NCBI GenBank assembly: GCA_963809695.1
Contig: CAWEKI010000006.1
Location: 62,001-126,000, forward strand
Length of the DNA stretch: 64,000 nt
Direction: 5' to 3'
Source of the DNA: JAGDMJ01 sp963809695
Lineage (GTDB): Bacteria > Bacteroidota > Ignavibacteria > UBA10030 > UBA6906
Shown: positions 48,709 to 57,696 of the stretch, piece after piece
Position numbering within the stretch: position 1 is the first letter of the stretch
Layout: the number at the start of each line of letters is the position of its first letter
Position numbers and translations under genes: made by a program
Notes under the pieces: generated by a model
Told to the model about the DNA's origin: nothing
Database searches by the model: none
What the model saw: the letters and a program-made list of their open reading frames with translations, nothing else

Positions 48709-51113
48709 CGCCTGGGCTCGAGGTGCAAGTGCTCCCTGCGCGGCACCTCGTCCCACCGTGTCGCCCGGTAGGCGCCGTTCAACCAGAGATCGGTCTGGTC
48801 GCTGTAATGGGGATTAAAGACCTGTCCCGATTGCCCGGAAGGGAGCACGGAATACGTCCTGCCGGATATAGAGAGATCGAAGATCTGCCGGTATGATGCA
48901 GCGATTACTGCGGCAAACGGCTCGTTGAGATCGTACTCCCCGCTCATCAGCGCGGTGGATGCGCCGCCGTACGGGAAGGGGCCAATGTTGAAGATCCTGT
49001 CGAGCGGCTTCTTCAGCCCGAAAGGATGCTGCAGCGTCACCGTGTGCAGGTCTCCCCACCGCCACATTTTCGTTTCGATGCCGAACCGGGCCCGCAGCAC
49101 GATGACGGCCTCGCGCAGGCTCTTCCGGATCATGTCATCACGCGTCTCCACGGAATCGGTCCGCACATCGTCGAACCAGGACGATGTCCCTTCCTCCACC
49201 AGCCTGGTGGTCACACGGATGGGAACGTTGGCCAGAATGAGGAAATCATGAAAGAGGTCGTCCCCCATTTCGTCCGCGTAGACATTCCGCAGGAAGTGCA
49301 CATAGAATTCCTGGTAGATCGACGTTGCGATATCCTGCGGCGAATATACGAAGTTCCAGTTACGCAGATACTCCATCACCTGTTGTTCCTCAGCAAGGCC
49401 CAGTGCGCTGTCTTTGAATGCCGCCAAGATGTAGGGCAGCATCTCTTTCGCATTGTACGAGAACATGTCATTTTGCAGCCGCTGGAAATCATCCGGAGAG
49501 AATGCCTCGTTGCTGCCGTCGAGCTTCTCCCGCAGCCGGAGAATTCTCGAAGGAGGTTCCCAGAGATCGGAGATGTAGTACGGATAGGTATCGTCCACAA
49601 TTTTGTTGTTCGCGCTCGCAACAAAGCCCTCCGGCGGATTATAAAGATGCGGCAGCTTGTCGGGAGGGACAAATCCCTTCCAATCGCTTTCTTTTTCCCA
49701 GCCCGGGAGGGGAAGCAAGGAACTGCGCCTTGTTCTGATCGGCAGCTTTACCCCGCACCAGTATCCGATGTTCCCTTGAGTGTCGCCGTAGACAAAATTC
49801 TGTCCCGGTCCGGGGAAGCGGCGCACCGCTTCGGAGAATTCCTGCCAGTTGTGCGCCCGATCCATCATGAAGAAGGCTTGCATCTGGTCGTCCGGCTCCG
49901 CACCTGTCCAGCGCATGGACGCCACATACGGCGCCCTCCCCTTTTGCAGCGGGGTCTGGATATCGGTCACAATGGGGCCGTGGCGCGTGAGGCGAATCGC
50001 GAGCGGCACGCCCGGCTGATTGCGAACTCCAATCTCTTCTTCCAGGTAAGTGACAGGGTACCATGCGCCGTCGTAAAAATACTCTGTGGTGTCGGCAGAA
50101 TCGATCCGCTCGGCGTAAAAGTCCGCATCGTCGGCCATGAGGTTCGTCACTCCCCAGGCGATCCGGTCATTCCTGCCGGCGACCACACAGGGCACACCGG
50201 CCACCGACATACCACGGACGTTGAAGTCCGGAGCCCGCAGTCGGACTTCGTACCACTTGGACGGGACCTGAAGGCGGAGGTGCGTGTCATTGGCAAGCAG
50301 GACGGAGCCTGTGACGGACTTTCCGGGCGCGACGGCCCATGCGTTGCTCCCCCCCGCAATCGATGCCGTGCCGAAAAGGTCCGCGAACTCGTGCGCGACT
50401 TTCATGTACCCGTTGCTCAGATCGGCATAGGCCTTCCAGGCCCCCGCAGGGACAGTTGGGGCTACGGAACCGGGGTATGGAGGGACAATATCCAGCGCCT
50501 TTTCAAGACCCACCCGCTCTGCAATTGCGCCGAAGGTCAGGTCGGTCCACCAGGAAAGATTCAACTCCCAGGCCATCAGTCTGCCGACGATCAAGGAATG
50601 CACAGGTTGCCAGGGCTCGGGATTGTACTGCAGCAGGTCAAACTCGACGGGGTATTTTCCCACGTGGGTGGCAATATAGGCGTTCACCCCGTCGGAGTAC
50701 CATTGGAGCATGTCGCGCGATTCCCTGGAGAGTCCACGCTCCACCTCCTCTGCGATGCGTCTGATCCCCACGATCCGGAACATCCGGTCAAACGGCACGG
50801 TCGACTCACCCAGGAGCTCCGAGAGCCTCCCCTGGCCGAGACGGCGCGTGATGTCCATCTGCCAGAGGCGGTCCTGCGCGTGCACGTATCCCAGCGAAAA
50901 CATCAGGTCATGGTTGTTCCCGGCTTCGATCACCGGAACCCCGTACTCATCCCTGGAAACCTCCACGGGATCGGCGAGGCCGGCAACAACAACAGTACCT
51001 TCAGTGCGGGGAAAGGACTTCCGGATCTGGTAACGGACGAAGATGAAAAGGGCAATGCCGAGCACAAGGATCACGCCCAGCACGCCGATTGTGATTTTGG
51101 CGCCTTTGCTCAC
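48705..51113 (-). CDS. Penicillin acylase family N-terminal nucleophile hydrolase
   Basis: An 802-residue Ntn-hydrolase. A single N-terminal membrane helix (ITIGVLGVILVLGIALFIFVRY) anchors it to the outer face of the membrane. The alpha part contains SLGYVHAQDRLWQMDITRRLGQGRLSE. The autocatalytic cleavage site is before Ser256 in AGGSNAWAVAPGKS, the new N-terminal nucleophile. NGV/MAMRW-like substrate-pocket segments (FVYGDTQGNIGYW) follow. Family members hydrolyse amides such as penicillins or acyl-homoserine lactones; the natural substrate here is unknown. Confidence 0.92.
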   Translation of the reverse strand: MSKGAKITIGVLGVILVLGIALFIFVRYQIRKSFPRTEGTVVVAGLADPVEVSRDEYGVPVIEAGNNHDLMFSLGYVHAQDRLWQMDITRRLGQGRLSELLGESTVPFDRMFRIVGIRRIAEEVERGLSRESRDMLQWYSDGVNAYIATHVGKYPVEFDLLQYNPEPWQPVHSLIVGRLMAWELNLSWWTDLTFGAIAERVGLEKALDIVPPYPGSVAPTVPAGAWKAYADLSNGYMKVAHEFADLFGTASIAGGSNAWAVAPGKSVTGSVLLANDTHLRLQVPSKWYEVRLRAPDFNVRGMSVAGVPCVVAGRNDRIAWGVTNLMADDADFYAERIDSADTTEYFYDGAWYPVTYLEEEIGVRNQPGVPLAIRLTRHGPIVTDIQTPLQKGRAPYVASMRWTGAEPDDQMQAFFMMDRAHNWQEFSEAVRRFPGPGQNFVYGDTQGNIGYWCGVKLPIRTRRSSLLPLPGWEKESDWKGFVPPDKLPHLYNPPEGFVASANNKIVDDTYPYYISDLWEPPSRILRLREKLDGSNEAFSPDDFQRLQNDMFSYNAKEMLPYILAAFKDSALGLAEEQQVMEYLRNWNFVYSPQDIATSIYQEFYVHFLRNVYADEMGDDLFHDFLILANVPIRVTTRLVEEGTSSWFDDVRTDSVETRDDMIRKSLREAVIVLRARFGIETKMWRWGDLHTVTLQHPFGLKKPLDRIFNIGPFPYGGASTALMSGEYDLNEPFAAVIAASYRQIFDLSISGRTYSVLPSGQSGQVFNPHYSDQTDLWLNGAYRATRWDEVPRREHLHLEPRR

Positions 51114-51305
51114 CCGGCAGTCTCACCAAGAATTGTAACAGTATCAGTCAATATATCGAAAGCCTCGTACTCTTGCAAGAACGGTACCTTTCCGCATTTG
51201 AACACGGATCACAGATTGACGGGGCAAAACAGTGAACCGTGAACGGCCCCGCATGGAGATCACGCGGCGTCCGCCCACGGTTCAAACCCCATCCCCTGGT
51301 GATAA

Positions 51306-52748
51306 TCAGAACCTATGTGTCAGCGTAAGGAGAAAGTTGTTGGTTTTGATCTTTTCATCCACGCGAGAAGTAGCATCGTAATTCACGCGGTATGTATCCC
51401 ACCAGCCGTACGCGTAGGCCAGGTCGAGCATGGTTGATTCGCCGAGCGGCAGCCCAAGCCCGGCGGTGAGGTATTTCTGGTCGAACGACGTGGGATCTTC
51501 CTTGTATGGCGACTGGTTGTACATGAATCCAGCGCGCAGCCGCAGCCACAGATCGAGCTCAGCGCCGCCCCGCAGGTTCGCCGCGGGCCTGAAGGCGTCC
51601 CGGATTTCCCTGTTCAACCCTTGAATGTCCAGGTTGGAATTTGATCCGGTGAACTGGAGCTCCGTCCAGTCGGTGTAATCGATATCGGCCGAGAGTAAGA
51701 GGCGCCAGAGGGTCAACGACGTACCGGCACTGAAAACCCAGGGCGTGTGCACATCATATTCGTCCGAACCCGGCTGGTCGATCGGCCCGTAGCTAGAGTA
51801 TCCCTGAGGGTCCAGCGTGTAAAAGAAACTGGTGGCCGTCGTGCCAAATGTCTCGCTGATCGTAAACGCGGTCGGGGTCCTGACGGCGAGACCGAAGCGG
51901 AACCAATCCGGCGCGCGGAAGAGCAGACCGAACTTTGCATTGAACCCGGAGATATTGCCGTCGATGAAATCATCCACGACCAGCTCTTTCATGTCGAAGG
52001 GAGGAGCATACGCCCCCTGAGCAGCCAGCTCATGATAGTTCCGATCATAACGGTATGAGCCGGCAACATACGTCAGTGTAGTGCCCACGGAGAGATTTTT
52101 CGCGATATCCACCGCTCCGCCGAAAGACCAGTTGTTCAACCCGCCTCCCTCGGTCACCTCCCCTTTTTGCGTGACATTGCCGTTGATCGGGCTGATAAAC
52201 GTCCCTGTCACCGTGTCCACGTGCGCAAGCTCCAGCTGCTCGGCAAGGGTGATATCCGGGGGATACTTTTCTCCGTCGGGCGCCCAGGTCTGGATGATGC
52301 TGCTGACCGGATTGAACCCTTCGAACGACATGCCGGAGACGAAGCTGCTCTGCCGGTCATACCCGAATGCAAAGACCAGGCTTCCTCGCCGCACCGGAAC
52401 GGGAAAAACCAGACCAAGGGCATTGAGGTTGGTGCCACTGCTTGAATACTGGTCACTCTGGCCAAAGAATGTGCTTTTGTCCTGGTTGTTCTGATAAGAA
52501 AGACCAAACGAGAACTCACCGTATCGCTCCTGGGCAAGACCTGCGGGGTTCCAGAAGAGTGCGCTGTAATCGCTCGCCACTCCGGTGTATGCATTGCCCA
52601 TACCGAGAGCGCGCGCGCCGACGCCGATTCCGGGTGTGGCCACTCGCAACGCATCTTCCTTAAACTGTGCGGACCCATATTGCTGACAGATGCCCAACAT
52701 CACGGTGACAACGACGGACACCCTGAGCATGTTTCGTGAGAACTTCAT
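51306..52748 (-). CDS. FadL/PorV-like outer membrane protein
   Basis: A 480-residue outer membrane beta-barrel with a signal peptide (MLRVSVVVTVMLGICQQYGSAQ) and the family opening GVGARALGMGNAYTGVASDYSALFWNPAGLA. Strands alternate with loops to the end (LLLTLTHRF), finishing in Phe as barrel proteins do. It belongs to the OMPP1/FadL/PorV set, which transports hydrophobic compounds or serves type IX secretion. ATG 52748 is chosen. The 192-base spacer downstream contains a CGTGAACGG-like inverted repeat (TGAACCGTG near 51235 and CACGGTTCA near 51278). Confidence 0.87.
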   Translation of the reverse strand: MKFSRNMLRVSVVVTVMLGICQQYGSAQFKEDALRVATPGIGVGARALGMGNAYTGVASDYSALFWNPAGLAQERYGEFSFGLSYQNNQDKSTFFGQSDQYSSSGTNLNALGLVFPVPVRRGSLVFAFGYDRQSSFVSGMSFEGFNPVSSIIQTWAPDGEKYPPDITLAEQLELAHVDTVTGTFISPINGNVTQKGEVTEGGGLNNWSFGGAVDIAKNLSVGTTLTYVAGSYRYDRNYHELAAQGAYAPPFDMKELVVDDFIDGNISGFNAKFGLLFRAPDWFRFGLAVRTPTAFTISETFGTTATSFFYTLDPQGYSSYGPIDQPGSDEYDVHTPWVFSAGTSLTLWRLLLSADIDYTDWTELQFTGSNSNLDIQGLNREIRDAFRPAANLRGGAELDLWLRLRAGFMYNQSPYKEDPTSFDQKYLTAGLGLPLGESTMLDLAYAYGWWDTYRVNYDATSRVDEKIKTNNFLLTLTHRF

Positions 52749-52784
52749 AATTGCCTCTTTTCTGCCATTGATCACTTCGACAAC

Positions 52785-53657
52785 TCAGCGGCGATTGCCA
52801 CCACGCGATGTGCCGCCCGAAGAGCTGCCCCCTCCCGATGAACCACCGCTGCTTCCGCCCCGGTTGCTCCCTCCGTCTCCCGACGAGGTAGTGGATGGCG
52901 GAGGAGGTGGTGGCGAGTACGTTCGTTCGCCACTGCCACGGCTTCCGCTACCGCGGCTCCCTCCACTTGACGGCCGCGATTGTGGAGTCGACGGTCGTGC
53001 GCTTCTTCCTTCTCCACTTCCGGTGCGCCCCTGTCCTGTACGGTCAACCCCTGAGCCCGCAGAACCTGCCGGCCGGCCGGTTGATGTCCTGGGCGTCGCA
53101 ACAGGCGTGGCCGGCTTGCGTGCCGCTCCCGTCGGGAGAATCATAGCACTTCCCCTACTTCCGCCCGAGGTAGGCCCGCTTTCTATCCCGCGTGTGGTAC
53201 CGGAGGCACGGATGTTGCCAATGGTTCTCCTCGTCCCGTACGCTTGCAGCTCCGTACCATGGCCGTGGCCGTAATATGCTCCGTAGTATCCTCCGTAAAC
53301 AGGAGGATAGTACGCGCCATACCAGCCGCCATAGTAGCCCGGCGAGTAGTCCCACCAGAGGGGATCATAATATCCGTATCCCCCATAGATCGGCTGAGGG
53401 CCATAGAACCATGGATCATTGTAGGGAGGATAATAGTAACTCATCCCATAAGGGTACCGGTAATTACCATAGTCCTCATTCGGGTACTGACCACCAGCGA
53501 CTGTAGAATCGAGATACTCCTCATTGTTATAGGACTGCTCATCCGGGGTTTCTCCTTCACTCTTCACTCCACCCACCTCCGTATAGCACCCGGCAAGAAT
53601 CAGCGCAGGCGCGAGCAAAACGAGAGGAATCGCTTTCCATTTCAAATTCGTCATCAT
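52785..53657 (-). CDS. Lipoprotein with Gly/Tyr-rich and Ser/Gly/Arg-rich segments
   Basis: A 290-residue lipoprotein with lipobox LILAGC (Cys at about 22). An acidic linker (EGETPDEQSYNNEEYLDS) leads to a repetitive Gly/Tyr/Pro/Trp region (PYNDPWFYGPQPIYGGYGYYD) and then a low-complexity Ser/Gly/Arg/Pro tail to the end. GGAGG precedes ATG 53657. No enzymatic motif is seen. Similar proteins may be surface-exposed or structural. It lies 36 bases before the FadL-like gene on the same strand. Confidence 0.75.
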   Translation of the reverse strand: MMTNLKWKAIPLVLLAPALILAGCYTEVGGVKSEGETPDEQSYNNEEYLDSTVAGGQYPNEDYGNYRYPYGMSYYYPPYNDPWFYGPQPIYGGYGYYDPLWWDYSPGYYGGWYGAYYPPVYGGYYGAYYGHGHGTELQAYGTRRTIGNIRASGTTRGIESGPTSGGSRGSAMILPTGAARKPATPVATPRTSTGRPAGSAGSGVDRTGQGRTGSGEGRSARPSTPQSRPSSGGSRGSGSRGSGERTYSPPPPPPSTTSSGDGGSNRGGSSGGSSGGGSSSGGTSRGGNRR

Positions 53658-53837
53658 TGCATGCCTCCAGTGGGGCAGTTCGGCCGCCCATGAAAGAAAC
53701 GACAATATCAGTGCCAGAGAACCACATCTAGAAAAGGGAGAAAGTGGCCCAATCCGCGCTGTTTTTATCAAAAATGCCGATGCTCGTTGTGCTGTTTTAT
53801 GGACAACCCGGGGACGGCTCGTTCACTATTAAGAACA

Positions 53838-53897
53838 CTATTGACTTCTGCAAAAGTCCATGAGAATACCAGAAATACTTAGTGCAGAGGTCAATAG
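53838..53897. repeat. Inverted pair of the ACTTYTGCARAAGT repeat
   Basis: CTATTGACTTCTGCAAAAGT (53838-53857) and ACTTAGTGCAGAGGTCAATAG (53877-53897) face each other across 19 bases, forming a near-perfect hairpin. The right arm contains the TGA stop codon of the downstream-named minus-strand gene at 53891. The rest of the 233-base spacer to 53657 shows no gene. Confidence 0.65.
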
Positions 53898-54679
53898 GTG
53901 TTGACAAATTCAATTTTGACCGTGCGAGTTGTGTGCGCCCCCTCCCGTCCGTTTTGGAGAATGTCTTTGAAGCAGATCCCAATGGTCAGTCCGCTGCCGG
54001 GGGAGACATTGAGTGCAAAATTGAGGTAGCCGCGCCCTTTCCCTGACGCTCCGTGGTCGCTGTCGTTCATGCCAAGGTTGTATTCCCCCACAATAGACGC
54101 GAACGGGCCGAGCGATTTATCAGCCCCGACATAGAAATTCACATCACGGTCACCATCGGCCCTCTCCAGGCTGTAGTTGATCCCGCCATGAATGCTCAAG
54201 TAACCGAGCATGTCGTAGTTCTTGCTGATCGCTCCATAGAAGCCGGGCGATTTGACGACATAGCGGTTCGACTCTTTAATATATCCGTCGTATCCCTGCG
54301 AATCAAATCCGAGAGCGATGGCAGGAAAAACAACAGCCTCATCGATGACGCGGACTTTGACATAGAAGCCCGGGGCCGGGTTCATGACCGGCTCTCCGCC
54401 GCCAATGATTCCGGAACCGCCGTAGGAGAGTCCAACCGCAAGACGGCCAAGGATCCCCGCCGAGAATCCGACGAGGAGTCCCCCATCCCCGTAGAACAGG
54501 GCATCGACAGCATACGTCTCCTTTGCAAGCAACCCGGCCGTAGGCATGTCGACAATGAAGCGGGGCTCGACATGACCGCCGGTGCCTGCGGAACCTTGAG
54601 CAGCAAGGCGAGACGCTGGGAGCAGAACGAGAGAGAGGACGAGCAGAGATTTTGCGTGAAGTCTACTCCACCGGGTCAT
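53891..54679 (-). CDS. Outer-membrane-like protein of unknown function
   Basis: A 262-residue exported protein. A signal peptide (LLVLSLVLLPASRLAAQG) is followed by a beta-rich chain: RFIVDMPTAGLLAKETYAVD, LLVGFSAGILGRLAVGLSYGG, VFPAIALGFDSQGYDGYI, and a final strand ITIGICFKDIL, VKIEFVNTY. The glycine pattern and aromatic strand ends suggest a barrel or YjbH-like outer-membrane fold. ATG 54679 has GGAG six bases upstream and overlaps the amidohydrolase gene by 17 bases, so the two are coupled. Its stop lies inside a repeat. Confidence 0.72.
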   Translation of the reverse strand: MTRWSRLHAKSLLVLSLVLLPASRLAAQGSAGTGGHVEPRFIVDMPTAGLLAKETYAVDALFYGDGGLLVGFSAGILGRLAVGLSYGGSGIIGGGEPVMNPAPGFYVKVRVIDEAVVFPAIALGFDSQGYDGYIKESNRYVVKSPGFYGAISKNYDMLGYLSIHGGINYSLERADGDRDVNFYVGADKSLGPFASIVGEYNLGMNDSDHGASGKGRGYLNFALNVSPGSGLTIGICFKDILQNGREGAHTTRTVKIEFVNTY

Positions 54680-56240
54680 CATCTTCTCCAAACACTTTTC
54701 TGACATTTTTGGAGAGTTCCGGCTTGAGGACGTCCCGATCCTGAGGGCGTCCCTCGGGTGGTGGCACGGGCTTCGAAGCGGGGGCGGGCGGTTCTTTCGG
54801 CTCTGCCGGTTTTTCGGCCGCACTGAATCCTTCTTCAAATCCGTTCACCTCGTGCGCTACCCGGTCGCCGGGGACGAACGGAATGATCCGGGCCTGCATT
54901 TCCGGCTGATGCTTCGGCACTTCGGGAGCGGGGGATGGCACAGCGCCGATGAGAGAGAACTTCTCGACAGTCTTTTTGTACCCTGCAACGACATCTTCCT
55001 CGGGCAAGGTCAGAACGTGTCCGCCCGAGACACGGAGCGTCCCATCAACCATGACCTCCGTGATATCCTGGATCGAAAGGTGATTCAGGAGGAACGATGC
55101 CATTGCATCCTGGGTCGGATCGTCGTCCAGAAGATCCACATGAAGCCCGCCGAGATCAAAGAAGACCAGGTCGGCCTTTTTTCCTTGCGCGATTGATCCA
55201 ATCTCCTCTCCCAGGCCAAGCGCTTCGGCTCCGTTGATCGTCGCCATGGAGAAGATCTCCAGCGGCGTAAAGACCGGCATCCCCGCGAAGAGCAGGGGGA
55301 GCATGCTGATGAACCGCATCTCATCAAGCATGTCCACGCTTCCCCAGTCGGTGCCAATACAGAGGCGAATGTTCCGTGCCGCCATATGCCGCAGCGAGGG
55401 ATATCCGGTCCGCTTCATGGCCGCCGAGCGCGCGCAGAGAACCAGAGAGCAGCCCGATTCCGCCACCAGCGCCATTTCCTCGTCCCCTACATGGTTCAGG
55501 TGGACAAGCACGGTCGGCGGCTGCAACACCTTGAAGTCCCGCAGCAGGCTCACGGTTCCCTTTTGGAAATTTCTCTTTACCGCCTCGACATCCTCTTTTT
55601 GCTCCGCGACGTGCGCGATCAGCGGCAGGTTTTGCTCCTTCGCAGCCCGGGTGACACTTTGGAAGCTGTATACGGTGAAGTCCATCTCGCGTCCAATGCT
55701 CAGGGCAAACTTCTGGCGCTCGGCTGGAATATTGCGCGCTTCGTTGATCTGATCCCAGCTTTGGAGCGCAACCACGCTCTTCACTTCGGTGCGCTTCATT
55801 GCCTGCAGCAACGTCGAGAGTCCTCTTCCGTCGACCATCGGAGGGAATTCCCCGACGCAAGTGGTGCCGTAACGCAAATGATTGAAGTACGCCATCAGAT
55901 AGAGGGCGCGGAGGTCTTCCGCGTAGGCAGGATCCACGAGCCGGGCGAGCCGTTCCTGGATACGCACATCCTGTCCCCAGAGCGATACATGACGCCCCTC
56001 GGTGAGTTCTCTGAGCAACAGGCTTTCCGTCTGGAAATGGGCATTCACGAAACCCGGGGTCACAAGTTTGTTCGCCGCATCAATCGTCTGCGCGCCCGGG
56101 TAGAGTGAGAGAAGAAGCCGGGCGTTGGGAGAGACGTCCACAATGCGACCGTTGCGCACGACGATGCTGAGCCGCCCGCTCTGCAGCCGCGGATTACAGG
56201 TCAGCCCACGCGCATCGGTGATGATTGTCACGCCTTCCAT
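54663..56240 (-). CDS. Amidohydrolase-superfamily protein with altered metal site
   Basis: A 525-residue relative of SsnA/chlorohydrolase/cytosine-deaminase-type amidohydrolases. The fold signatures are present: VVRNGRIVDVSP, LVTPGFVNAH, LIAHVAEQKEDVEAV, VLVHLNHVGDEEM, CIGTDWGSVDMLDEMRF and GSIAQGKKADLVFFDL. However, the HxH metal motif reads HFQ (His68, Gln70), so one usual ligand is missing. A Pro/Ala/Glu-rich tail of about 70 residues follows the domain. The gene overlaps cysS upstream by 13 bases and the barrel gene downstream by 17. Catalytic activity is uncertain. Confidence 0.82.
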   Translation of the reverse strand: MEGVTIITDARGLTCNPRLQSGRLSIVVRNGRIVDVSPNARLLLSLYPGAQTIDAANKLVTPGFVNAHFQTESLLLRELTEGRHVSLWGQDVRIQERLARLVDPAYAEDLRALYLMAYFNHLRYGTTCVGEFPPMVDGRGLSTLLQAMKRTEVKSVVALQSWDQINEARNIPAERQKFALSIGREMDFTVYSFQSVTRAAKEQNLPLIAHVAEQKEDVEAVKRNFQKGTVSLLRDFKVLQPPTVLVHLNHVGDEEMALVAESGCSLVLCARSAAMKRTGYPSLRHMAARNIRLCIGTDWGSVDMLDEMRFISMLPLLFAGMPVFTPLEIFSMATINGAEALGLGEEIGSIAQGKKADLVFFDLGGLHVDLLDDDPTQDAMASFLLNHLSIQDITEVMVDGTLRVSGGHVLTLPEEDVVAGYKKTVEKFSLIGAVPSPAPEVPKHQPEMQARIIPFVPGDRVAHEVNGFEEGFSAAEKPAEPKEPPAPASKPVPPPEGRPQDRDVLKPELSKNVRKVFGEDDDPVE

Positions 56241-57670
56241 GTCGTCCCTTCTTTTCGATCTTCAAGCACAATCCCGATCTTCGCCAGCCCATCGCGGATC
56301 CGGTCGGAGAGCGCCCAGAGCTTCTGTGCCCTGATTTCCTTCCGCACCGCTATGAGCAGATCCATAAGCGCTGCTTCGCGTCCCTGCGACATCGCGCCAT
56401 GCTCCCTTGGAGGGGGAAGACCGAGCACTGTCCCGGCCAGCTCTCCAAAAAGATCCTCGATGGACTGCAGGAAGGGTGCGCTATAAGCGGCTTTTGTGGC
56501 AAGGAGTTGATTGACATCGCGAGCAAGGTCAAAGAGCACGGCCACCGCTTGTGGCGTGTTGAAGTCGTCATCCATCGCCGCAAGGAAGGCCGACTTGTAC
56601 CGGGCCAGTTCCAGCGGCACGGCCTGGTCCTCCTTGCCGGCGCTCTTGATCTGATCGCGGAGATTGCGGCGCGTGTTGTTCAACCGCTCCAGCCCTTTAG
56701 CGGCTCCCTCCACGGCAGCCGCGCTGAAGTCCAGTGTGCTGCGATAATGGCTCTGCAAAACGAAAAAGCGCACGACCTCGGGACTCCACCTGGCAAAGGC
56801 GTCTTTCAGTGTGATGAAGTTGCCGAGAGACTTCCCCATCTTTCGTCCATCTACGGTGACCATGTTGTTGTGAAGCCAGTACTTCACGAAGGGTGCTCCG
56901 GTCGCGGCTTCGCTCTGGGCGATCTCGCACTCGTGGTGTGGGAATTGGTTCTCCAGGCCGCCGCCATGAATATCAAAACTCTCCCCCAGATATTTCATCG
57001 ACATGGCAGAGCATTCCAGATGCCAGCCCGGGAATCCTTCGCCCCAGGGGCTCGGCCAGCGCATGATGTGTCCCCGCTCAGCTTTCTTCCAGAGCGCGAA
57101 GTCTGCCGGGTTCCGCTTGTCGGGGTTCACTTCCACCCGCGCGCCAGCGGTCATCTCCTCGGGCTTCCGGCCGGAAAGCTCGCCATAGGACGGGAATCGT
57201 GTGACATCGAAGTACACGGACCCGTTCTTTTCGTAAGCAAACCCTTTCGTAACCAGTTCTCTGGCCAGCTCGAGCTGTTCGGTGATATGTCCCGCAGCAT
57301 GCGGCGAAATGTCGGGCCGCACGTTGTTCAGGGCGTCCATGTCTTCGAAGTAGCTGCGCGTGTAGAGCTCCGCAAGCTGCATCGGATGGACGCGATCCGC
57401 CCGCGACTGCCGTTCAATCTTATCCTCCCCTTCATCGGCATCGTCGCTGAGATGGCCGACATCGGTGATGTTCTGGACGTAGAGCACGGTATAGCCGAGA
57501 TAGCGGAGGTACCGGACGATGACGTCAAAAGAGACATAGCTTTTCGCGTGCCCCAGATGGGAGTGGCCGTACACCGTGGGGCCGCACACGTACATGCGCA
57601 CGCGGCGTTCATCGAGCGGCTTGAACTCTTCCCTGCTTCTGGTGAGCGTGTTGTAGACGGTCAGAGGCAT
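56228..57670 (-). CDS. cysS: Cysteinyl-tRNA synthetase
   Basis: A 480-residue class I synthetase charging tRNA-Cys. It shows the zinc Cys in MYVCGPTVYGHSHLGHAKS, which also holds the HIGH-like motif (HLGH). It also has VQNITDVGHLSDDADEGED, the zinc region WHLECSAMSMKYLGESFDIHGGG with FPHHECEIAQSEA, and the KMSKS loop GRKMGKSLGNFITL. The start is ATG 57670 (MPLTVYNTLTR); GTG 57682 is an alternative. The last 13 bases overlap the amidohydrolase start. Confidence 0.96.
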   Translation of the reverse strand: MPLTVYNTLTRSREEFKPLDERRVRMYVCGPTVYGHSHLGHAKSYVSFDVIVRYLRYLGYTVLYVQNITDVGHLSDDADEGEDKIERQSRADRVHPMQLAELYTRSYFEDMDALNNVRPDISPHAAGHITEQLELARELVTKGFAYEKNGSVYFDVTRFPSYGELSGRKPEEMTAGARVEVNPDKRNPADFALWKKAERGHIMRWPSPWGEGFPGWHLECSAMSMKYLGESFDIHGGGLENQFPHHECEIAQSEAATGAPFVKYWLHNNMVTVDGRKMGKSLGNFITLKDAFARWSPEVVRFFVLQSHYRSTLDFSAAAVEGAAKGLERLNNTRRNLRDQIKSAGKEDQAVPLELARYKSAFLAAMDDDFNTPQAVAVLFDLARDVNQLLATKAAYSAPFLQSIEDLFGELAGTVLGLPPPREHGAMSQGREAALMDLLIAVRKEIRAQKLWALSDRIRDGLAKIGIVLEDRKEGTTWKA

Positions 57671-57696
57671 GCTTGTTTTCACTGGTGTTTAAGGTC

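Noticed and set aside
49026..51242. A 738-codon open frame on the plus strand opposite the penicillin acylase gene, and similar long frames opposite the polymerase (19401-21545), cysS (56225-57847), the hybrid kinase (40768-42579) and the permeases (13576-14955)
   Set aside because: They are antisense shadows produced by GC-rich codon usage. Their products are rich in His, Arg and Pro and match no family, whereas the opposite strand has clear conserved domains.
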